A stretch of 64,000 nt of DNA from Limnobacter alexandrii (GCF_005871185.1 NZ_SWKN01000007.1:310001-374000); one strand, 5' to 3'. Shown: positions 1 to 9,725, counted from the stretch's first letter. A program made the numbers and translations. Notes: a model not told the origin generated them from the letters alone.

Positions 1-463
1 TCATTTGATCTTGACCAAAGTAGGTGTTGGTCGCGGAGAACGTGATGTCCATGTCCGCTTCGGTCAAACCGTAGAAGGCTGGATCAAGCTCCGGAATGTT
101 CGGGCGTTCCTGGCGCTTTAGCGGATCCAGGTCTGCAAATCGTGAACCCAGGAAGCGATAAGCCGCCACAATGGACTGCACGTGCACCTGTTTCTTGGCC
201 ACTTCCAGGTCGGCAGAATGTATCTGCGGCTGCAGGAAGCCTTTTTTGGCACGTTGGGCAAAAGATTGAACCACCGGCGCATGGGCCACGTCTTTCTCGT
301 TCACGTCACCGTGAGCGGAAGGCACCATTTGCATTTGGTCAAAGTAGGCGCGCCATTTGTCTGGCACAGATCCTGGGTTGTCCAGGTAGGCCTCGTACAT
401 TTCTTCGACATAGGGCGCATTGCCCCCGAACAAATACGAGTTTTGTTGTAATGATCGCATCAT
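1..463 (-). CDS. sucA: 2-oxoglutarate dehydrogenase E1 component, N-terminal part (runs off the window)
   Basis: Only the first 154 codons are inside the window; the gene continues beyond base 1. The translation starts MMRSLQQNSYLFGGNAPYVE and goes on with a YEAYLDNPGSVPDKWRAYF segment, the typical N-terminal helix of OdhA/SucA that contacts the E2 core. The enzyme is the thiamine-diphosphate E1 of the 2-oxoglutarate dehydrogenase complex, which decarboxylates 2-oxoglutarate in the TCA cycle. Two ATG codons are adjacent (463 and 460); an AGGTGA ribosome binding site lies 7-12 bases before the first. The gene follows gltA on the same strand after a terminator, so it probably has its own promoter. 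Confidence 0.93.
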   Translation of the reverse strand, partial: MMRSLQQNSYLFGGNAPYVEEMYEAYLDNPGSVPDKWRAYFDQMQMVPSAHGDVNEKDVAHAPVVQSFAQRAKKGFLQPQIHSADLEVAKKQVHVQSIVAAYRFLGSRFADLDPLKRQERPNIPELDPAFYGLTEADMDITFSATNTYFGQDQM

Positions 464-770
464 TTGCGCTTCACCTTTTTCCGAGTTTCTCGTTTCAAAG
501 ATGTGGGGTTCGGACTCGACCTTGGCTATTGCCATCGGACCGAATCCCTACACACGTGGGTTAAACCGCACTCCCCGTCTGGTTTGTGGAGCCCCTGCCC
601 CTAACCAGATAGCAAAAAACAGCCAAATAGACTGTTTTAAGAGTTAAGCCCAAAGGATAGCAGATTAGAGAAAGCGCACTAAAGCGTTGCCTGAGATGAA
701 TGTGAAAAATGTGGTGAAAATGAAAAAAGCCACCCGAGGGTGGCTTTTTGTTGTCCAGTCGAATCGAGAT
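464..770. other. Intergenic region between sucA and gltA
   Basis: These 307 bases hold the start region of sucA and the terminator of gltA. I see no gene. An AT-rich inverted repeat (AAAACAG at 616-622, CTGTTTT at 632-638, 9-base spacer) lies about 150 bases before the sucA start and could be part of its control region. No convincing -35/-10 pair was found by eye. Confidence 0.5.
724..749. terminator. Rho-independent terminator after gltA
   Basis: An 11-base inverted repeat (AAAAAGCCACC / GGTGGCTTTTT) with a CGAG loop, 21 bases past the gltA stop. It has A and T runs on both flanks, so it could end transcription on either strand. A near-identical hairpin occurs at 24324-24351. Confidence 0.85.
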
Positions 771-2078
771 TTAGCGCTGATCGATGGGTTTCACGTTGCG
801 GTGTGCTGCACCGTTGAACAGTTGACGTGGACGACCGATTTTGTACTCGGGGTCTGCAATCATTTCGTTCAACTGAGCAATCCAACCCACGGTGCGGGCC
901 AGCGCGAAAATGGCCGTAAACAGTGGTACAGGAATACCGATCGCCTTTTGAACGATGCCTGAGTAGAAGTCCACGTTCGGGTACAACTTGCGCTTCACGA
1001 AGTATTCGTCTTCCAGCGCAATCTTTTCCAAGGCCATCGCAATCTTGAACAATGGGTCGTCGTGCAAGCCCAATTCATTCAATACTTCGTGGCAGGTTTC
1101 GCGCATCAGTTTCGCGCGGGGATCGTAGTTCTTGTACACGCGGTGACCAAAGCCCATCAGGCGAACGCCAGAGTCTTTGTCTTTCACCTTGGCAATGAAG
1201 TCGCCGATTTTCTCGACGCCACCGTTGGCTTGAATTTCTGTCAACATGTTCAGGCAGGCCTCGTTGGCGCCGCCATGAGACGGGCCCCACAGACATGCAA
1301 CGCCAGCAGCAATCGCCGCGAAGGGGTTGGTGCCGGAAGAAGCACACAAACGAACTGTTGAAGTTGATGCGTTTTGCTCGTGATCCGCGTGCAAGATGAA
1401 AATGCGGTCCATGGCGCGCACCAGCACGTCGTTGACCTTGTATTCTTCGCAGGGGTTACCGAACATCATGCGCATGAAGTTGGCGGTGTAACCAAGTTCG
1501 TTCTTGGGATAAATGTTGGGTGCCCCGATGCCGTATTTGTAGGCCATGGCAACCAGGGTTGGCATTTTTGCAATCAAGCGGATTGCAGAAATATCGCGCT
1601 GGTTTTTATCCAACAGGTTCATCGAGTCTGGGTAAAAGGCAGACATACCGCCTACCAAACCAGTCATCACAGCCATGGGGTGTGCATCACGACGGAAACC
1701 GCGCAGGAAAAAGTTCATCTGGTCATTGACCATGGTGTGCTTGGTGACCAGGTCGTCAAATGTTGCTTTTTCGGCCACATTCGGCAATTCACCGTTCAGC
1801 AACAGGTAACACACATCCATGAAGTCACATTGCTGTGCCAGTTGCTCAATGGGGTAACCGCGATACAGCAACTCGCCTTTGTCACCGTCAATGTAGGTGA
1901 TGGAGGAATTGCAAGACGCAGTGGACAGGAAGCCTGGATCGTAGGTGAATTTGCCGGTGGATCCGTACAGCTTGCGGATGTCGATCACATCGGGACCAAT
2001 GGTGCCTTTGTGAATGGGAAATTCTACCGAAGGGGTGCCGTCAGTAAACGACAGCGTGGCCTTGTGTTCTGTGCTCAT
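771..2078 (-). CDS. gltA: Citrate synthase, type II (hexameric)
   Basis: 435 residues. Condenses acetyl-CoA with oxaloacetate to citrate, the entry step of the TCA cycle, in the cytoplasm. Visible family motifs are [12 protein letters not shown] around residue 230, GPSHGGANE (His268), GFGHRVY (His312) and NVDFYSG (Asp370), which match the two catalytic histidines and the aspartate of the family. Length agrees with the gram-negative, NADH-sensitive class. The start is supported by AGAAGGA nine bases upstream. It lies 26 bases after sdhE on the same strand and probably shares its transcript. The window's other citrate-synthase family gene, prpC, is shorter (386 residues) and belongs to the methylcitrate pathway. 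Confidence 0.97.
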   Translation of the reverse strand: MSTEHKATLSFTDGTPSVEFPIHKGTIGPDVIDIRKLYGSTGKFTYDPGFLSTASCNSSITYIDGDKGELLYRGYPIEQLAQQCDFMDVCYLLLNGELPNVAEKATFDDLVTKHTMVNDQMNFFLRGFRRDAHPMAVMTGLVGGMSAFYPDSMNLLDKNQRDISAIRLIAKMPTLVAMAYKYGIGAPNIYPKNELGYTANFMRMMFGNPCEEYKVNDVLVRAMDRIFILHADHEQNASTSTVRLCASSGTNPFAAIAAGVACLWGPSHGGANEACLNMLTEIQANGGVEKIGDFIAKVKDKDSGVRLMGFGHRVYKNYDPRAKLMRETCHEVLNELGLHDDPLFKIAMALEKIALEDEYFVKRKLYPNVDFYSGIVQKAIGIPVPLFTAIFALARTVGWIAQLNEMIADPEYKIGRPRQLFNGAAHRNVKPIDQR

Positions 2079-2104
2079 CGGATTTCCTTCTAATGGGATT
2101 GAAA

Positions 2105-2377
2105 TTAAAGTTCTCGCATCATCTGGATTACCTTGCGCACCTCAGGTTTATCCAGATCCCCTTCCGGCTCTTTTCGGCCTAGGAACAGGTCAAGCAGGAC
2201 GTTGTCGACTTCTTCGAACAGCACAGTCAATGCCTGCACGTCGTCGTTGGTCAATTCCATTTCATGCTTGTCGAAAAATCGTTCGATAATCAGGTCGTTT
2301 TCCAATAGGCCTCGCCTGGCGCGCCAGCGTAAACGGGCACGTTGAGTTGGATCCGCCTGATGACTCTGATTAGACAT
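2105..2377 (-). CDS. sdhE: SdhE/YgfY family FAD assembly factor
   Basis: 90 residues. Small helical proteins of this family help attach FAD covalently to succinate dehydrogenase flavoprotein SdhA. The signature RGLLE is at residues 22-26 (family RGxxE), followed by the ENDLIIERF helix. Its position between sdhB and gltA is the usual one in betaproteobacteria and fits this role, because sdhA is 0.8 kb upstream in the same direction. A strong terminator at 2388-2420 separates it from sdhB, so it is read either by leakage through that terminator or from its own promoter in the 72-base gap. Confidence 0.92.
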   Translation of the reverse strand: MSNQSHQADPTQRARLRWRARRGLLENDLIIERFFDKHEMELTNDDVQALTVLFEEVDNVLLDLFLGRKEPEGDLDKPEVRKVIQMMREL

Positions 2378-2387
2378 AAACTACAAC

Positions 2388-2420
2388 AAAAAAAACGGGG
2401 TTTTGCAGTGCACAACCCCG
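2388..2420 (-). terminator. Rho-independent terminator between sdhB and sdhE
   Basis: Read on the minus strand: a 7-bp stem CGGGGTT / AACCCCG with an 11-base loop (2396-2420), followed directly by eight T residues (2388-2395). It lies 30 bases past the sdhB stop, inside what is otherwise a co-directional gene run. Confidence 0.8.
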
Positions 2421-2449
2421 ATTTGAATAAAAAAATCCGAACAAGGGTT

Positions 2450-3166
2450 CTAGACGGCGCGACGCACCATCAATTCCTTGATCTTGCCAATTGCCTTTGT
2501 AGGATTCAAGCCTTTTGGACACACGTCCACACAGTTCATGATGGTGTGGCAGCGGAACAAACGGTATGGATCTTCCAAGTTGTCCAGACGCTCACCGGTG
2601 GTTTGATCGCGACTGTCAGCGATGAAACGATAGGCTTGCAACAAACCGGCAGGGCCGACGAACTTGTCAGGGTTCCACCAGAATGATGGGCAGCTGGTAG
2701 AACAGCATGCGCACAGGATACATTCGTACAGGCCATCCAGTTCTTCACGTTCTTCGGGCGACTGCAAGCGCTCCTTTTCAGGGGGAGGCGTGTCATTCAC
2801 CAAATAGGGCTTGATTGAATGGTACTGCTTGAAAAACTGGGTCATGTCGACGATGAGGTCGCGAACAACAGGTAGGCCAGGCAGCGGCTTCAGCACGATA
2901 GGCTGTTTCAAGTCGCGCAAGTTGGTAATGCAAGCCAAACCATTTTTGCCGTTGATGTTCATGGCGTCCGAGCCACACACACCTTCACGGCATGAACGGC
3001 GATAGGCCAGTGACTCATCCACATCGCTCTTGATGCGCATCAACGCATCCAGCAACATTTTGTCGGTGGGCTCCAGCTCCACTTCCAGCTTTTGCATTTT
3101 CGGTGCTTCGCCGGTGTCGGGGTCGTAGCGATAAATCTCAAAACGTACGATTCTCTTTTCACTCAT
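2450..3166 (-). CDS. sdhB: Succinate dehydrogenase iron-sulfur subunit
   Basis: 238 residues from the preferred start. Carries electrons from the flavoprotein to ubiquinone in complex II. The [2Fe-2S] ligands are Cys59, Cys64, Asp67 and Cys79 ([10 protein letters not shown] ... GLAC). The [4Fe-4S] and [3Fe-4S] ligands are in [12 protein letters not shown] (149-160), Cys206, Cys212 and Cys216 ([15 protein letters not shown]). The reading frame is open 19 codons further upstream, but the ATG at 3166 has a GAGGT ribosome binding site and gives the normal family length. It follows sdhA by 22 bases. Confidence 0.96.
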   Translation of the reverse strand: MSEKRIVRFEIYRYDPDTGEAPKMQKLEVELEPTDKMLLDALMRIKSDVDESLAYRRSCREGVCGSDAMNINGKNGLACITNLRDLKQPIVLKPLPGLPVVRDLIVDMTQFFKQYHSIKPYLVNDTPPPEKERLQSPEEREELDGLYECILCACCSTSCPSFWWNPDKFVGPAGLLQAYRFIADSRDQTTGERLDNLEDPYRLFRCHTIMNCVDVCPKGLNPTKAIGKIKELMVRRAV

Positions 3167-3188
3167 TTTCTGTACCTCGTAACCTTGA

Positions 3189-4970
3189 TTAGAACGTCCG
3201 CTTTTTGGGCTGGAAGGTTTCAACTGTCATTGGCTTCAGGTTCACTGGCTTGTAGTCCAGGCGGTTGCCTTCGGAGTACCACAGGCTGTGACGCATCCAC
3301 TTGTCATCATCACGCTCTGGGAAGTCACGGTGGGCGTGTGCACCACGGCTTTCTTCACGGGCAGCGGCAGACACCATGGTGGCCTTGGCAGTTTCCTGCA
3401 GGTTGGCCAGTTCCAGGGCTTCAACCAAGGCGGTGTTGAACACTTTGGATTTGTCTTTCAAGTGAATGTGCTCAGCTTGCGCGGCCAAGTCGTTGATCTT
3501 GGTCACGCCTGCTTCCATCAATTCAGTGGTACGGAACACGCCACAGTGGTACTGCATGCCCTTGCGAATGGCATCGGCCACCACACGGGTATTTTCACCA
3601 CTGGTAGACGTCATCAACTTGTCAACACGCGCCATGGTGAGGTCAGTGCCATCAGCTGGCAATTCCTTGTGGCTACGGGCCTTCAAGTTGCTGTTCACAA
3701 TGTGATTACCTGCCGCACGACCAAATACGATCAAGTCGAGCAAGGAGTTGGTACCCAAGCGGTTCGCGCCGTGTACGGACACGCAAGCACACTCGCCGAT
3801 GGCGTACATGCCATTGATGATCTCGCTGGGGCCGCCCGGTACTTTGGGGGCTACAACCTGCCCATACACATTGGTGGGGATACCGCCCATTTGATAATGG
3901 ATGGTTGGAACCACTGGAATCGGCTCTTTGATTGGGTCTACGTTGGCAAACTTGATCGCAATTTCGCGAATCGAGGGCAGACGCTTCATGATGGTGTCGG
4001 CGCCCAGGTGGTCTAGCTTCAACAACACATAATCTTTATTAGGACCACAACCACGGCCTTCCTTGATTTCCTGGTCCATTGAACGTGACACAAAGTCGCG
4101 TGGAGCCAAGTCTTTCAAGGTGGGTGCATAACGTTCCATGAAACGCTCGCCTTCGCTGTTCAGCAAGATGCCGCCTTCACCGCGAACGCCCTCGGTAACC
4201 AGCACACCGGCACCAGCTACACCTGTGGGGTGGAACTGCCAGAATTCCATGTCTTCCAGAGGAATGCCAGCGCGTGCTGCCATACCCATACCGTCACCTG
4301 TATTGATGAAGGCGTTGGTGGATGCGTCCCAAATGCGACCAGCACCACCAGTGGCAAATACGGTGGTTTTGGCTTCCAACACCATCATTTCGCCGGTTTC
4401 CATTTCAAGCGCTGTTACGCCCACCACGTCGCCGTCGGCGTCGCGGATGATGTCAAGCGCCATCCATTCAACAAAGAACTGAGTGCGGGCACGAACGTTG
4501 CGCTGATAAAGCGTGTGCAACAAGGCGTGGCCTGTGCGGTCGGCGGCCGCGCAAGCGCGCTGAACCGGCTTTTCACCGAAGTTGGCTGTGTGGCCACCAA
4601 ATGGACGCTGGTAAATGGTGCCGTCGGGGTTGCGGTCAAACGGCATGCCAAAGTGCTCAAGTTCGTAAACCACTTTGGGGGCCTCACGACACATGAATTC
4701 GATTGCGTCCTGGTCACCCAGATAATCGGAACCTTTCACGGTGTCGAACATGTGCCAGTACCAGCTGTCGTCAGACATATTGCCCAGCGATGCACCAATA
4801 CCACCCTGCGCAGCCACTGTGTGTGAGCGTGTGGGGAATACTTTGGACAGCACGGCTACATTCAGACCAGCCTCTGCCAACTGGAGCGAACAACGCATAC
4901 CCGCGCCACCCGCACCTACAATTACCGCGTCGAATTTGCGACGTGGAAGGGAAGTTTTAACTGCAGTCAC
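3189..4970 (-). CDS. sdhA: Succinate dehydrogenase flavoprotein subunit
   Basis: 593 residues. Oxidises succinate to fumarate on the cytoplasmic face of complex II. The FAD-binding GAGGAG is at residues 19-24, and SHTVAAQGG places the covalent-flavin histidine at residue 50. Further family segments are [23 protein letters not shown] and [12 protein letters not shown] around the active site. Length is normal. Its start is two bases from the sdhD stop, so the two are translationally coupled in an sdhC-sdhD-sdhA-sdhB operon. Confidence 0.97.
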   Translation of the reverse strand: MTAVKTSLPRRKFDAVIVGAGGAGMRCSLQLAEAGLNVAVLSKVFPTRSHTVAAQGGIGASLGNMSDDSWYWHMFDTVKGSDYLGDQDAIEFMCREAPKVVYELEHFGMPFDRNPDGTIYQRPFGGHTANFGEKPVQRACAAADRTGHALLHTLYQRNVRARTQFFVEWMALDIIRDADGDVVGVTALEMETGEMMVLEAKTTVFATGGAGRIWDASTNAFINTGDGMGMAARAGIPLEDMEFWQFHPTGVAGAGVLVTEGVRGEGGILLNSEGERFMERYAPTLKDLAPRDFVSRSMDQEIKEGRGCGPNKDYVLLKLDHLGADTIMKRLPSIREIAIKFANVDPIKEPIPVVPTIHYQMGGIPTNVYGQVVAPKVPGGPSEIINGMYAIGECACVSVHGANRLGTNSLLDLIVFGRAAGNHIVNSNLKARSHKELPADGTDLTMARVDKLMTSTSGENTRVVADAIRKGMQYHCGVFRTTELMEAGVTKINDLAAQAEHIHLKDKSKVFNTALVEALELANLQETAKATMVSAAAREESRGAHAHRDFPERDDDKWMRHSLWYSEGNRLDYKPVNLKPMTVETFQPKKRTF

Positions 4971-4972
4971 TT

Positions 4973-5350
4973 TTAGACCCTCCAGAGAATGTCAGCAGCG
5001 TAGCCGGCAGCACCGAGCAGCCACAACGCCGTAAAAACTTGCAATGTCAGACGAATGCCGGTGGGCTTGACGTAGTCCATCCAGATGTCGCGAATACCGA
5101 TGTAGGCGTGATAGCACAGTGACAAAATGGCCAGCAGTGCAAGAATTTTGCCCAGGGGGAAAGACAATACGGTGAAATTGAAGAAACCAACCCACTTCAC
5201 GTAATCGAGATCGGGTGTGAACAACACAGCCAGAAACAGGCCGATTGTGTAAACCGCCATGATGACCGCTGTAATGCGCTGCGCCACCCATTCTTTCAGG
5301 CCGTAATGTGCACCAACCACCAGGCGCTTGGAACCAATATTGTTACCCAT
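4973..5350 (-). CDS. sdhD: Succinate dehydrogenase membrane anchor subunit
   Basis: 125 residues with three hydrophobic segments (about 25-46, 54-82 and 102-123). It anchors complex II in the inner membrane and with SdhC binds haem b and ubiquinone. [17 protein letters not shown] gives the expected haem-ligand histidine (His81) in the HxxxGxRDIxxDY motif. Two bases separate it from sdhC and from sdhA. Confidence 0.93.
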   Translation of the reverse strand: MGNNIGSKRLVVGAHYGLKEWVAQRITAVIMAVYTIGLFLAVLFTPDLDYVKWVGFFNFTVLSFPLGKILALLAILSLCYHAYIGIRDIWMDYVKPTGIRLTLQVFTALWLLGAAGYAADILWRV

Positions 5351-5352
5351 GA

Positions 5353-5766
5353 TTAAAACACTCCGAACAGTTTCAGACCGAACAAGGCGGTCAGGCTCAA
5401 ACTGACAGCGAACACAATGCCCGCACTTTTGCTGGCGGCGTACTTTTCAGTGCCCATGTGCACATCTAGCGCCAGATAGCGGATACCGGCTGCAAAGTGA
5501 TGCAGGTAAGACCAGATGAGGCCCAGCAACACGATTTTGACCAGCGGGCTGCTGACCAGTGATTGCATTTCGAGGAAAGTGAGTTCGGAAGTGATGCTTT
5601 TGTCAAAAAGCGGCAGGAGAATGACGGGAAGTGCCAAAAACAGCACGGCGCCACTGACGCGGTGCAAGATGGACAGTTTCCCGGCCAATGGCAGCCGGTA
5701 CTTCAGAATTTGTGTGACATGTATGTTCCGGTACTCCGGACGTTTCTTCGCAACAGTGTTTGACAT
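5353..5766 (-). CDS. sdhC: Succinate dehydrogenase cytochrome b556 subunit
   Basis: 137 residues and first gene of the sdh operon. The N-terminus has RPEYRNIHVTQI and SILHRVSG, where Ser and Arg line the quinone site in this family; LHHFAAGIRYLALD holds the haem histidine (89 or 90). Three hydrophobic segments are visible (about 36-54, 74-95 and 113-134). The upstream gap to gntR (5767-5962) should contain the operon promoter; a palindrome at 5845-5861 is a candidate control site. Confidence 0.94.
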   Translation of the reverse strand: MSNTVAKKRPEYRNIHVTQILKYRLPLAGKLSILHRVSGAVLFLALPVILLPLFDKSITSELTFLEMQSLVSSPLVKIVLLGLIWSYLHHFAAGIRYLALDVHMGTEKYAASKSAGIVFAVSLSLTALFGLKLFGVF

Positions 5767-5844
5767 GCTCGAGTTCTTATAAAAGTGATTGGGAAACGGG
5801 CCGAAACCCTAAGCCTTTCGGCTTGAATCCTTTAAAAAAAACCA

Positions 5845-5861
5845 ATATCGGACAACGATAT
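5845..5861. promoter_or_regulatory. Palindrome upstream of sdhC
   Basis: ATATCG-GACAA-CGATAT is a perfect 6-bp inverted repeat with a 5-base spacer, 79 bases before the sdhC start codon. Its position suits an operator for the sdh operon. It does not resemble the motif found at gntR/mdh and acnB, so a different regulator, or chance, must be considered. Confidence 0.3.
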
Positions 5862-5962
5862 ATTTTGAACCAAATCGACCAAGGCTTAAAGCGGGAAGTT
5901 TTTGATTTTGAGCACCAAATGAAGCAAATGCATTCTTTTGCCCGCAAAAGACTTGTATCAAT

Positions 5963-6691
5963 TCAATACAATTCATTCCTGTATGAAAACTTGTCGGTCA
6001 AGTACCATCCACGACGAAGCTCTACTGGTTTGTCAGCATACGTCATTGAAAGCCGCTCGACCAGCAACAAAGGTGTGCCTTCCTCAACCTGCAAAATGGC
6101 TGCGTGCTCGGCCTGGGCGCTGACCGCCTTGATGTGCTCGTTGGCCCGCAACATGCGCACATTGAAGCTGCTTTCAAGAAAGCCATACAGGGTGGAATTC
6201 CACTGCTGAAGCCGCTCGAGCGTAAGCCCCTTGTATTGGGAAGCAGGCAGCCAGATTTCGTCAAAAATGCGCGGCACGCCATCAAAACGCATGACACGCT
6301 TGACCACAAACACGGAGTCGCTGGGTTTGATATCAAGCAATTTGGCAATCTGGGAACTGGCGCGAACCCGCTCCACAGACAAATAGGTGGATTTGGGCTT
6401 CACGCCCGGCTCTTCATCGGCTGCGAGGCGCAAAAACCGGTACTCTGATTTGGCCTCGTTGTGCGTAGCAACAAAGGTGCCCCGCCCCTGCTTGCGATCC
6501 ACCAGGTTTTCGGCGGCAAGTTCGTCAATGGCTTTGCGCACAGTGCCTTGGCTTACGCCATAGCGGACAGCAAGTTCGGTTTCAGACGGAATGAGTTCAC
6601 CCGGCTTCCATTCGCCGTCTTGCAGGCTTTTCAGCAGCAAACCTTTGATTTGCTGATAAAGCGGGCTGAACGTTGGATTGACAGGTTGCAA
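5963..6691 (-). CDS. GntR family regulator with UTRA domain (HutC type), probable TCA-cycle regulator
   Basis: 242 residues. The N-terminal winged helix covers about 8-75 (PLYQQIKGLL ... IPSETELAVRYGVSQGTVRKA ... RGTFVA), and residues 95-240 form a UTRA ligand-binding domain (YLSVERVRAS ... IFDEIWLP ... VELRRGWYL). Such proteins are dimeric repressors or activators that release DNA on binding a small metabolite. It lies between sdhC and the divergent mdh, pointing to control of TCA genes. A partly palindromic motif 38 bases before its start recurs before acnB (see 6729-6751 and 27068-27090), which suggests autoregulation plus control of mdh and acnB. The effector cannot be read from the sequence. 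Confidence 0.88.
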   Translation of the reverse strand: MQPVNPTFSPLYQQIKGLLLKSLQDGEWKPGELIPSETELAVRYGVSQGTVRKAIDELAAENLVDRKQGRGTFVATHNEAKSEYRFLRLAADEEPGVKPKSTYLSVERVRASSQIAKLLDIKPSDSVFVVKRVMRFDGVPRIFDEIWLPASQYKGLTLERLQQWNSTLYGFLESSFNVRMLRANEHIKAVSAQAEHAAILQVEEGTPLLLVERLSMTYADKPVELRRGWYLTDKFSYRNELY

Positions 6692-6728
6692 ATTGTGTCT
6701 CGATCTTGTCTTTTCGGATTATTGTGTA

Positions 6729-6751
6729 TCTTATATCTTATAGAGGACTTT
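6729..6751. promoter_or_regulatory. Candidate GntR operator between gntR and mdh
   Basis: TCTTATAT-CTT-ATAGAGGA followed by CTTT. The halves are imperfect inverted repeats. The 23-base block agrees at 20 positions with one 115 bases upstream of acnB. It lies 38 bases from the gntR start and 101 bases from the mdh start, suited to control both. Confidence 0.55.
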
Positions 6752-6851
6752 TAGAAGTTAATCCCCTCTAAACCACCAAGTTAGTCAACAAGGTGTCAGT
6801 GTTTGGCGCTAAACTATGGCCTTCGATTTTTAATCCTTTGGAGTGTTTGAC

Positions 6852-7838
6852 ATGACCAAACCCGCAATGCGAGTTGCCGTTACAGGCGCTGCCGGCCAAA
6901 TCGGCTACAGCTTGTTGTTCCGTATCGCCAATGGCGACATGCTGGGCAAAGACCAGCCCGTGATTTTGCAGTTGCTGGACATTACCCCTGCCCTGCCCGC
7001 AGTGAAGGGTGTGGTCATGGAACTGGAAGATTGCGCATTCCCGTTGCTGCAAGGCGTGGTGATTACAGACGACCCAGCAACTGCCTTCAAAGACGTAGAC
7101 GTTGCATTGTTGGTTGGCGCACGCCCACGCAGCAAAGGCATGGAACGCAAGGATTTGCTCGAAGCCAACGGCGCAATTTTCACAGTCCAGGGCAAAGCAC
7201 TGAACGACAACGCCAAACGCAGCGTGAAAGTATTGGTTGTGGGCAACCCTGCCAACACCAACGCTTACATTGCTCAGCAGTCCGCACCCGATCTGGACCC
7301 GAACTGCTTTACTTCCATGCTGCGCCTGGACCACAACCGCGCATTGAGCCAAGTTGCTGCCAAAACCGGCAAGCCAGTTGCTTCAATCGAGAAGCTGGCA
7401 GTTTGGGGCAACCACTCACCCACCATGTACGCCGATTACCGCTTTGCAACAATCGACGGCGCATCAGTAAAAGACATGATCAATGACCAGGAATGGAACG
7501 CGAACACTTTCTTGCCAACTGTGGGCAAGCGTGGCGCTGCCATTATCGAAGCGCGTGGCTTGTCTTCTGCAGCCTCTGCTGCCAATGCTGCGATCGACCA
7601 CGTTCGCGACTGGGTATTGGGCACCAACGGCAAGTGGGTCACCATGGGTATTCCTTCAGACGGTTCTTACGGCATTCCGGAAGGCACACAATTCGGCTTC
7701 CCAGTAACTTGCGCCAATGGCAAGTTTGAAATTGTGAAGGGTCTGGAGATTGATGCGTTCAGCCAAGAGCGCATCAACATTACCCTGAACGAACTGATGG
7801 AAGAACGCGAAGGCGTGAAGCACTTGCTGGGCAAGTAA
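6852..7838 (+). CDS. mdh: Malate dehydrogenase
   Basis: 328 residues. Oxidises malate to oxaloacetate with NAD. The nucleotide-binding [12 protein letters not shown] is at residues 11-22; [14 protein letters not shown] (90-103) carries the substrate-binding arginines; RLDHNRA (158-164) and [11 protein letters not shown] (185-195) hold the catalytic aspartate and histidine. It is the cytosolic-type MDH common in betaproteobacteria. An in-frame GTG at 6843 would add three residues, but the ATG at 6852 has GGAG nine bases upstream and gives the usual [10 protein letters not shown] start. Divergent from gntR and followed by a terminator. Confidence 0.96.
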   Translation: MTKPAMRVAVTGAAGQIGYSLLFRIANGDMLGKDQPVILQLLDITPALPAVKGVVMELEDCAFPLLQGVVITDDPATAFKDVDVALLVGARPRSKGMERKDLLEANGAIFTVQGKALNDNAKRSVKVLVVGNPANTNAYIAQQSAPDLDPNCFTSMLRLDHNRALSQVAAKTGKPVASIEKLAVWGNHSPTMYADYRFATIDGASVKDMINDQEWNANTFLPTVGKRGAAIIEARGLSSAASAANAAIDHVRDWVLGTNGKWVTMGIPSDGSYGIPEGTQFGFPVTCANGKFEIVKGLEIDAFSQERINITLNELMEEREGVKHLLGK

Positions 7839-7858
7839 TTCGCAGGCAATTCGTGATA

Positions 7859-7889
7859 AAAAGAGCCAGCAGAGATGCTGGCTTTTTTT
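7859..7889 (+). terminator. Rho-independent terminator after mdh
   Basis: Stem AGCCAGC / GCTGGCT (7864-7883) with a short loop, A-rich before and seven T after. It begins about 20 bases past the mdh stop and ends 24 bases before the next start codon. Confidence 0.85.
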
Positions 7890-7912
7890 ATTTGTACTGA
7901 GGGAAATACCGC

Positions 7913-8890
7913 GTGAAGAAGCACAACCTGGATTTGGCGACCATTTCCACCATTTTGTACAGCGAAGACCATGCGCAGGTGAACCTGCCGGTGTGTGACC
8001 ACTACACAGGTCGCCCGAAATACTTTGAGAAAGCTTTGCAGATTCGTGCGGAGATTGGGGCCTGTTTCGACATCACGCTGGACTTGGAAGATGGTGCCGT
8101 GGTGGGCCAAGTGACAGAAATTGCCACATGGGCCGCTCAAAGCCTGGTTGATTTTTCTGCCCGATATGGTGGAGAAACGCGCAGACCAGGCGTACGACTT
8201 CACCCGGTGCAAGACCCAGCGTTTGAACAAGAACTACCTATTGTGCTGCGCGAAGGTGTGCCCTTGCCCGCCTACCTGATGCTGCCGAAGCCTGAGAACT
8301 TTGACGATGTGAAACTGGCGATTGGACGCATTCGAGAACAGTGTGCAAAGGCGGGTGTTGAACCCCCGCCTTTGCATGTGCTGATCGAAACCCATGGCGC
8401 ATTGGCTGCGGTGCACAGCATCGCCGGACTGGAGGAAGTCGAGTCGCTTTCATTTGGCATTATGGATTTCATTTCCAGCCACCGCAGCGCCATTCCAAAA
8501 ACAGCGCTGAACTCGCCAGGCCAATTCGAAAACCCCTTGGTGCGCCGGGCAAAATTAGAGATCTCTGCAGCCTGCCACCGATTTGGCAAGGTGCCCTCAC
8601 ACAACGTAACCCGTAACATTCGCCAACCGGAAATGGCAGCTGAAGATGCAGCGCGCGCGAAACGAGACTTTGGCTTCACACGCATGTGGAGCATTCACCC
8701 GGATCAAATTGTGCACATTGTGTCGGCCATGCTGCCCACCGACTCCGAGGTGGATGAGGCCGTACAGGTTTTGACTGAAGCGCAGAAAGCCGATTGGGGA
8801 CCAATTCAAATCAAGGGTGAACTGCACGACCGGGCCAGCTACAGGTACTTTTTTGAGGTGCTGAATGCGAGATCGAATCGCGGCGCTTAA
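7913..8890 (+). CDS. HpcH/HpaI aldolase / citrate lyase beta-like CoA ester lyase
   Basis: 325 residues, GTG start with GAGGGA upstream. The protein has the TIM-barrel features of the CitE/malyl-CoA lyase family: DLEDGAV at 57-63 (metal-binding acidic residues), GVRLHPV, LPKPENFDD, LIETHGAL and a late IHPDQI segment. Relatives cleave or form C-C bonds next to a CoA thioester (malyl-CoA, citramalyl-CoA or citryl-CoA). I cannot fix the substrate from sequence. Its place right after mdh suggests a role around malate/oxaloacetate or C4-C5 acyl-CoA metabolism. The end overlaps the last four bases of a convergent DUF924 gene. Confidence 0.85.
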   Translation: MKKHNLDLATISTILYSEDHAQVNLPVCDHYTGRPKYFEKALQIRAEIGACFDITLDLEDGAVVGQVTEIATWAAQSLVDFSARYGGETRRPGVRLHPVQDPAFEQELPIVLREGVPLPAYLMLPKPENFDDVKLAIGRIREQCAKAGVEPPPLHVLIETHGALAAVHSIAGLEEVESLSFGIMDFISSHRSAIPKTALNSPGQFENPLVRRAKLEISAACHRFGKVPSHNVTRNIRQPEMAAEDAARAKRDFGFTRMWSIHPDQIVHIVSAMLPTDSEVDEAVQVLTEAQKADWGPIQIKGELHDRASYRYFFEVLNARSNRGA

Positions 8891-9435
8891 AAGGAAGACC
8901 CTGGCTGCGTGAGAAACTCCAGTTCTTCAGGGGTGGATTGACGATTCAGAATTTTGTTTCGGTGTGGGTAACGCCCGAAACGATCAATGATTTCCTTGTG
9001 CCTCAGTTCGAAGTTGTAGTTGTTTTCAGGCGCCCACTCCCGATACAAATGCTCCGCCTGAACATGAATGACTTTTGATTCGCTGTGCATGTAAGGCAAC
9101 AACAAGAATGCGCACTCATCGGGGTTCAGATCATTCAATACGCCCTTGGCAACCGCTTCTTGTGCCAAAGCCAAGGCCATCGGGTCTTGGGCAAAGGCCG
9201 AAGGGGTGTTGCGGTACACATTTCGAGAAAACTGATCCAGAACAATGATTTCTGCAAGCCGACCTTTCGCGGAAGTGCGCCAGGAATAGAATTCACCCTG
9301 CGCGGCTTGCCGGAGTTGTTCGCCATAACGCAGACGAATTTGCTCATCAAACAAAGGGTCGGCAGACCACCAGGATTTCGGCTCGATGTCTTCGAACCAG
9401 AATTTCAATACGTCGGTGAATCGCAACTCAATCAA
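8887..9435 (-). CDS. DUF924 family protein
   Basis: 182 residues. DUF924 proteins are soluble all-helical proteins with a TPR-like fold and no established function. Recognisable segments are VLKFWFEDIEPKSWWSADP at the N-terminus, GRLAEIIVLDQFSRNVYRNTPSAF in the middle, LLLPYMHSES and ELRHKEIIDRFGRYPHRN near the end. Length is normal. It is convergent with the CoA-lyase gene (4-base overlap) and lies 5 bases past the DUF1330 gene upstream, so those two are probably one transcript. Confidence 0.9.
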   Translation of the reverse strand: MIELRFTDVLKFWFEDIEPKSWWSADPLFDEQIRLRYGEQLRQAAQGEFYSWRTSAKGRLAEIIVLDQFSRNVYRNTPSAFAQDPMALALAQEAVAKGVLNDLNPDECAFLLLPYMHSESKVIHVQAEHLYREWAPENNYNFELRHKEIIDRFGRYPHRNKILNRQSTPEELEFLTQPGSSF

Positions 9436-9440
9436 TCGGG

Positions 9441-9725
9441 TCAGGCCTCATAAGAAGTCAACATGACATTGGCAGCAGCTTCACGCAGGGGAATCAAGGC
9501 TTGGTAGGCATCCGATTGGAACCAGCCGTGCGCTGCCTCAAGACTTGGAAAGCGAATAACAACAATGTCGTTGTATGCATTTTGAAGCGCCAAATTTTCG
9601 GCTTTCACGCCCCGGAAAACCAATTCAGCATTCCATGGAACAAGTGTACCGGGCACTTTGTCCCGGTACTGCTGCCATTTGAGCGGATCGATGATGCTGA
9701 TTTGACCGACTACATATGCACCCAC
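9441..9725 (-). CDS. DUF1330 family protein (dimeric alpha-beta barrel fold)
   Basis: 94 residues. DUF1330 proteins are small ferredoxin-like alpha/beta proteins related to the dimeric barrel superfamily; no reaction is established. The pattern YVVGQISIIDPLKWQQYRD ... VVIRFPSLEAAHGWFQSDAYQ is typical, the FPS...A..W..S..Y motif being the most conserved part. It sits between the small lipoprotein gene at 9741 and the DUF924 gene, all on the minus strand. Confidence 0.88.
   Translation of the reverse strand: MGAYVVGQISIIDPLKWQQYRDKVPGTLVPWNAELVFRGVKAENLALQNAYNDIVVIRFPSLEAAHGWFQSDAYQALIPLREAAANVMLTSYEA

Noticed and set aside
1374-2093. 239-codon plus-strand open frame opposite gltA
   Set aside because: Antisense shadow of a clearly conserved gene; His/Val-rich composition typical of such shadows.
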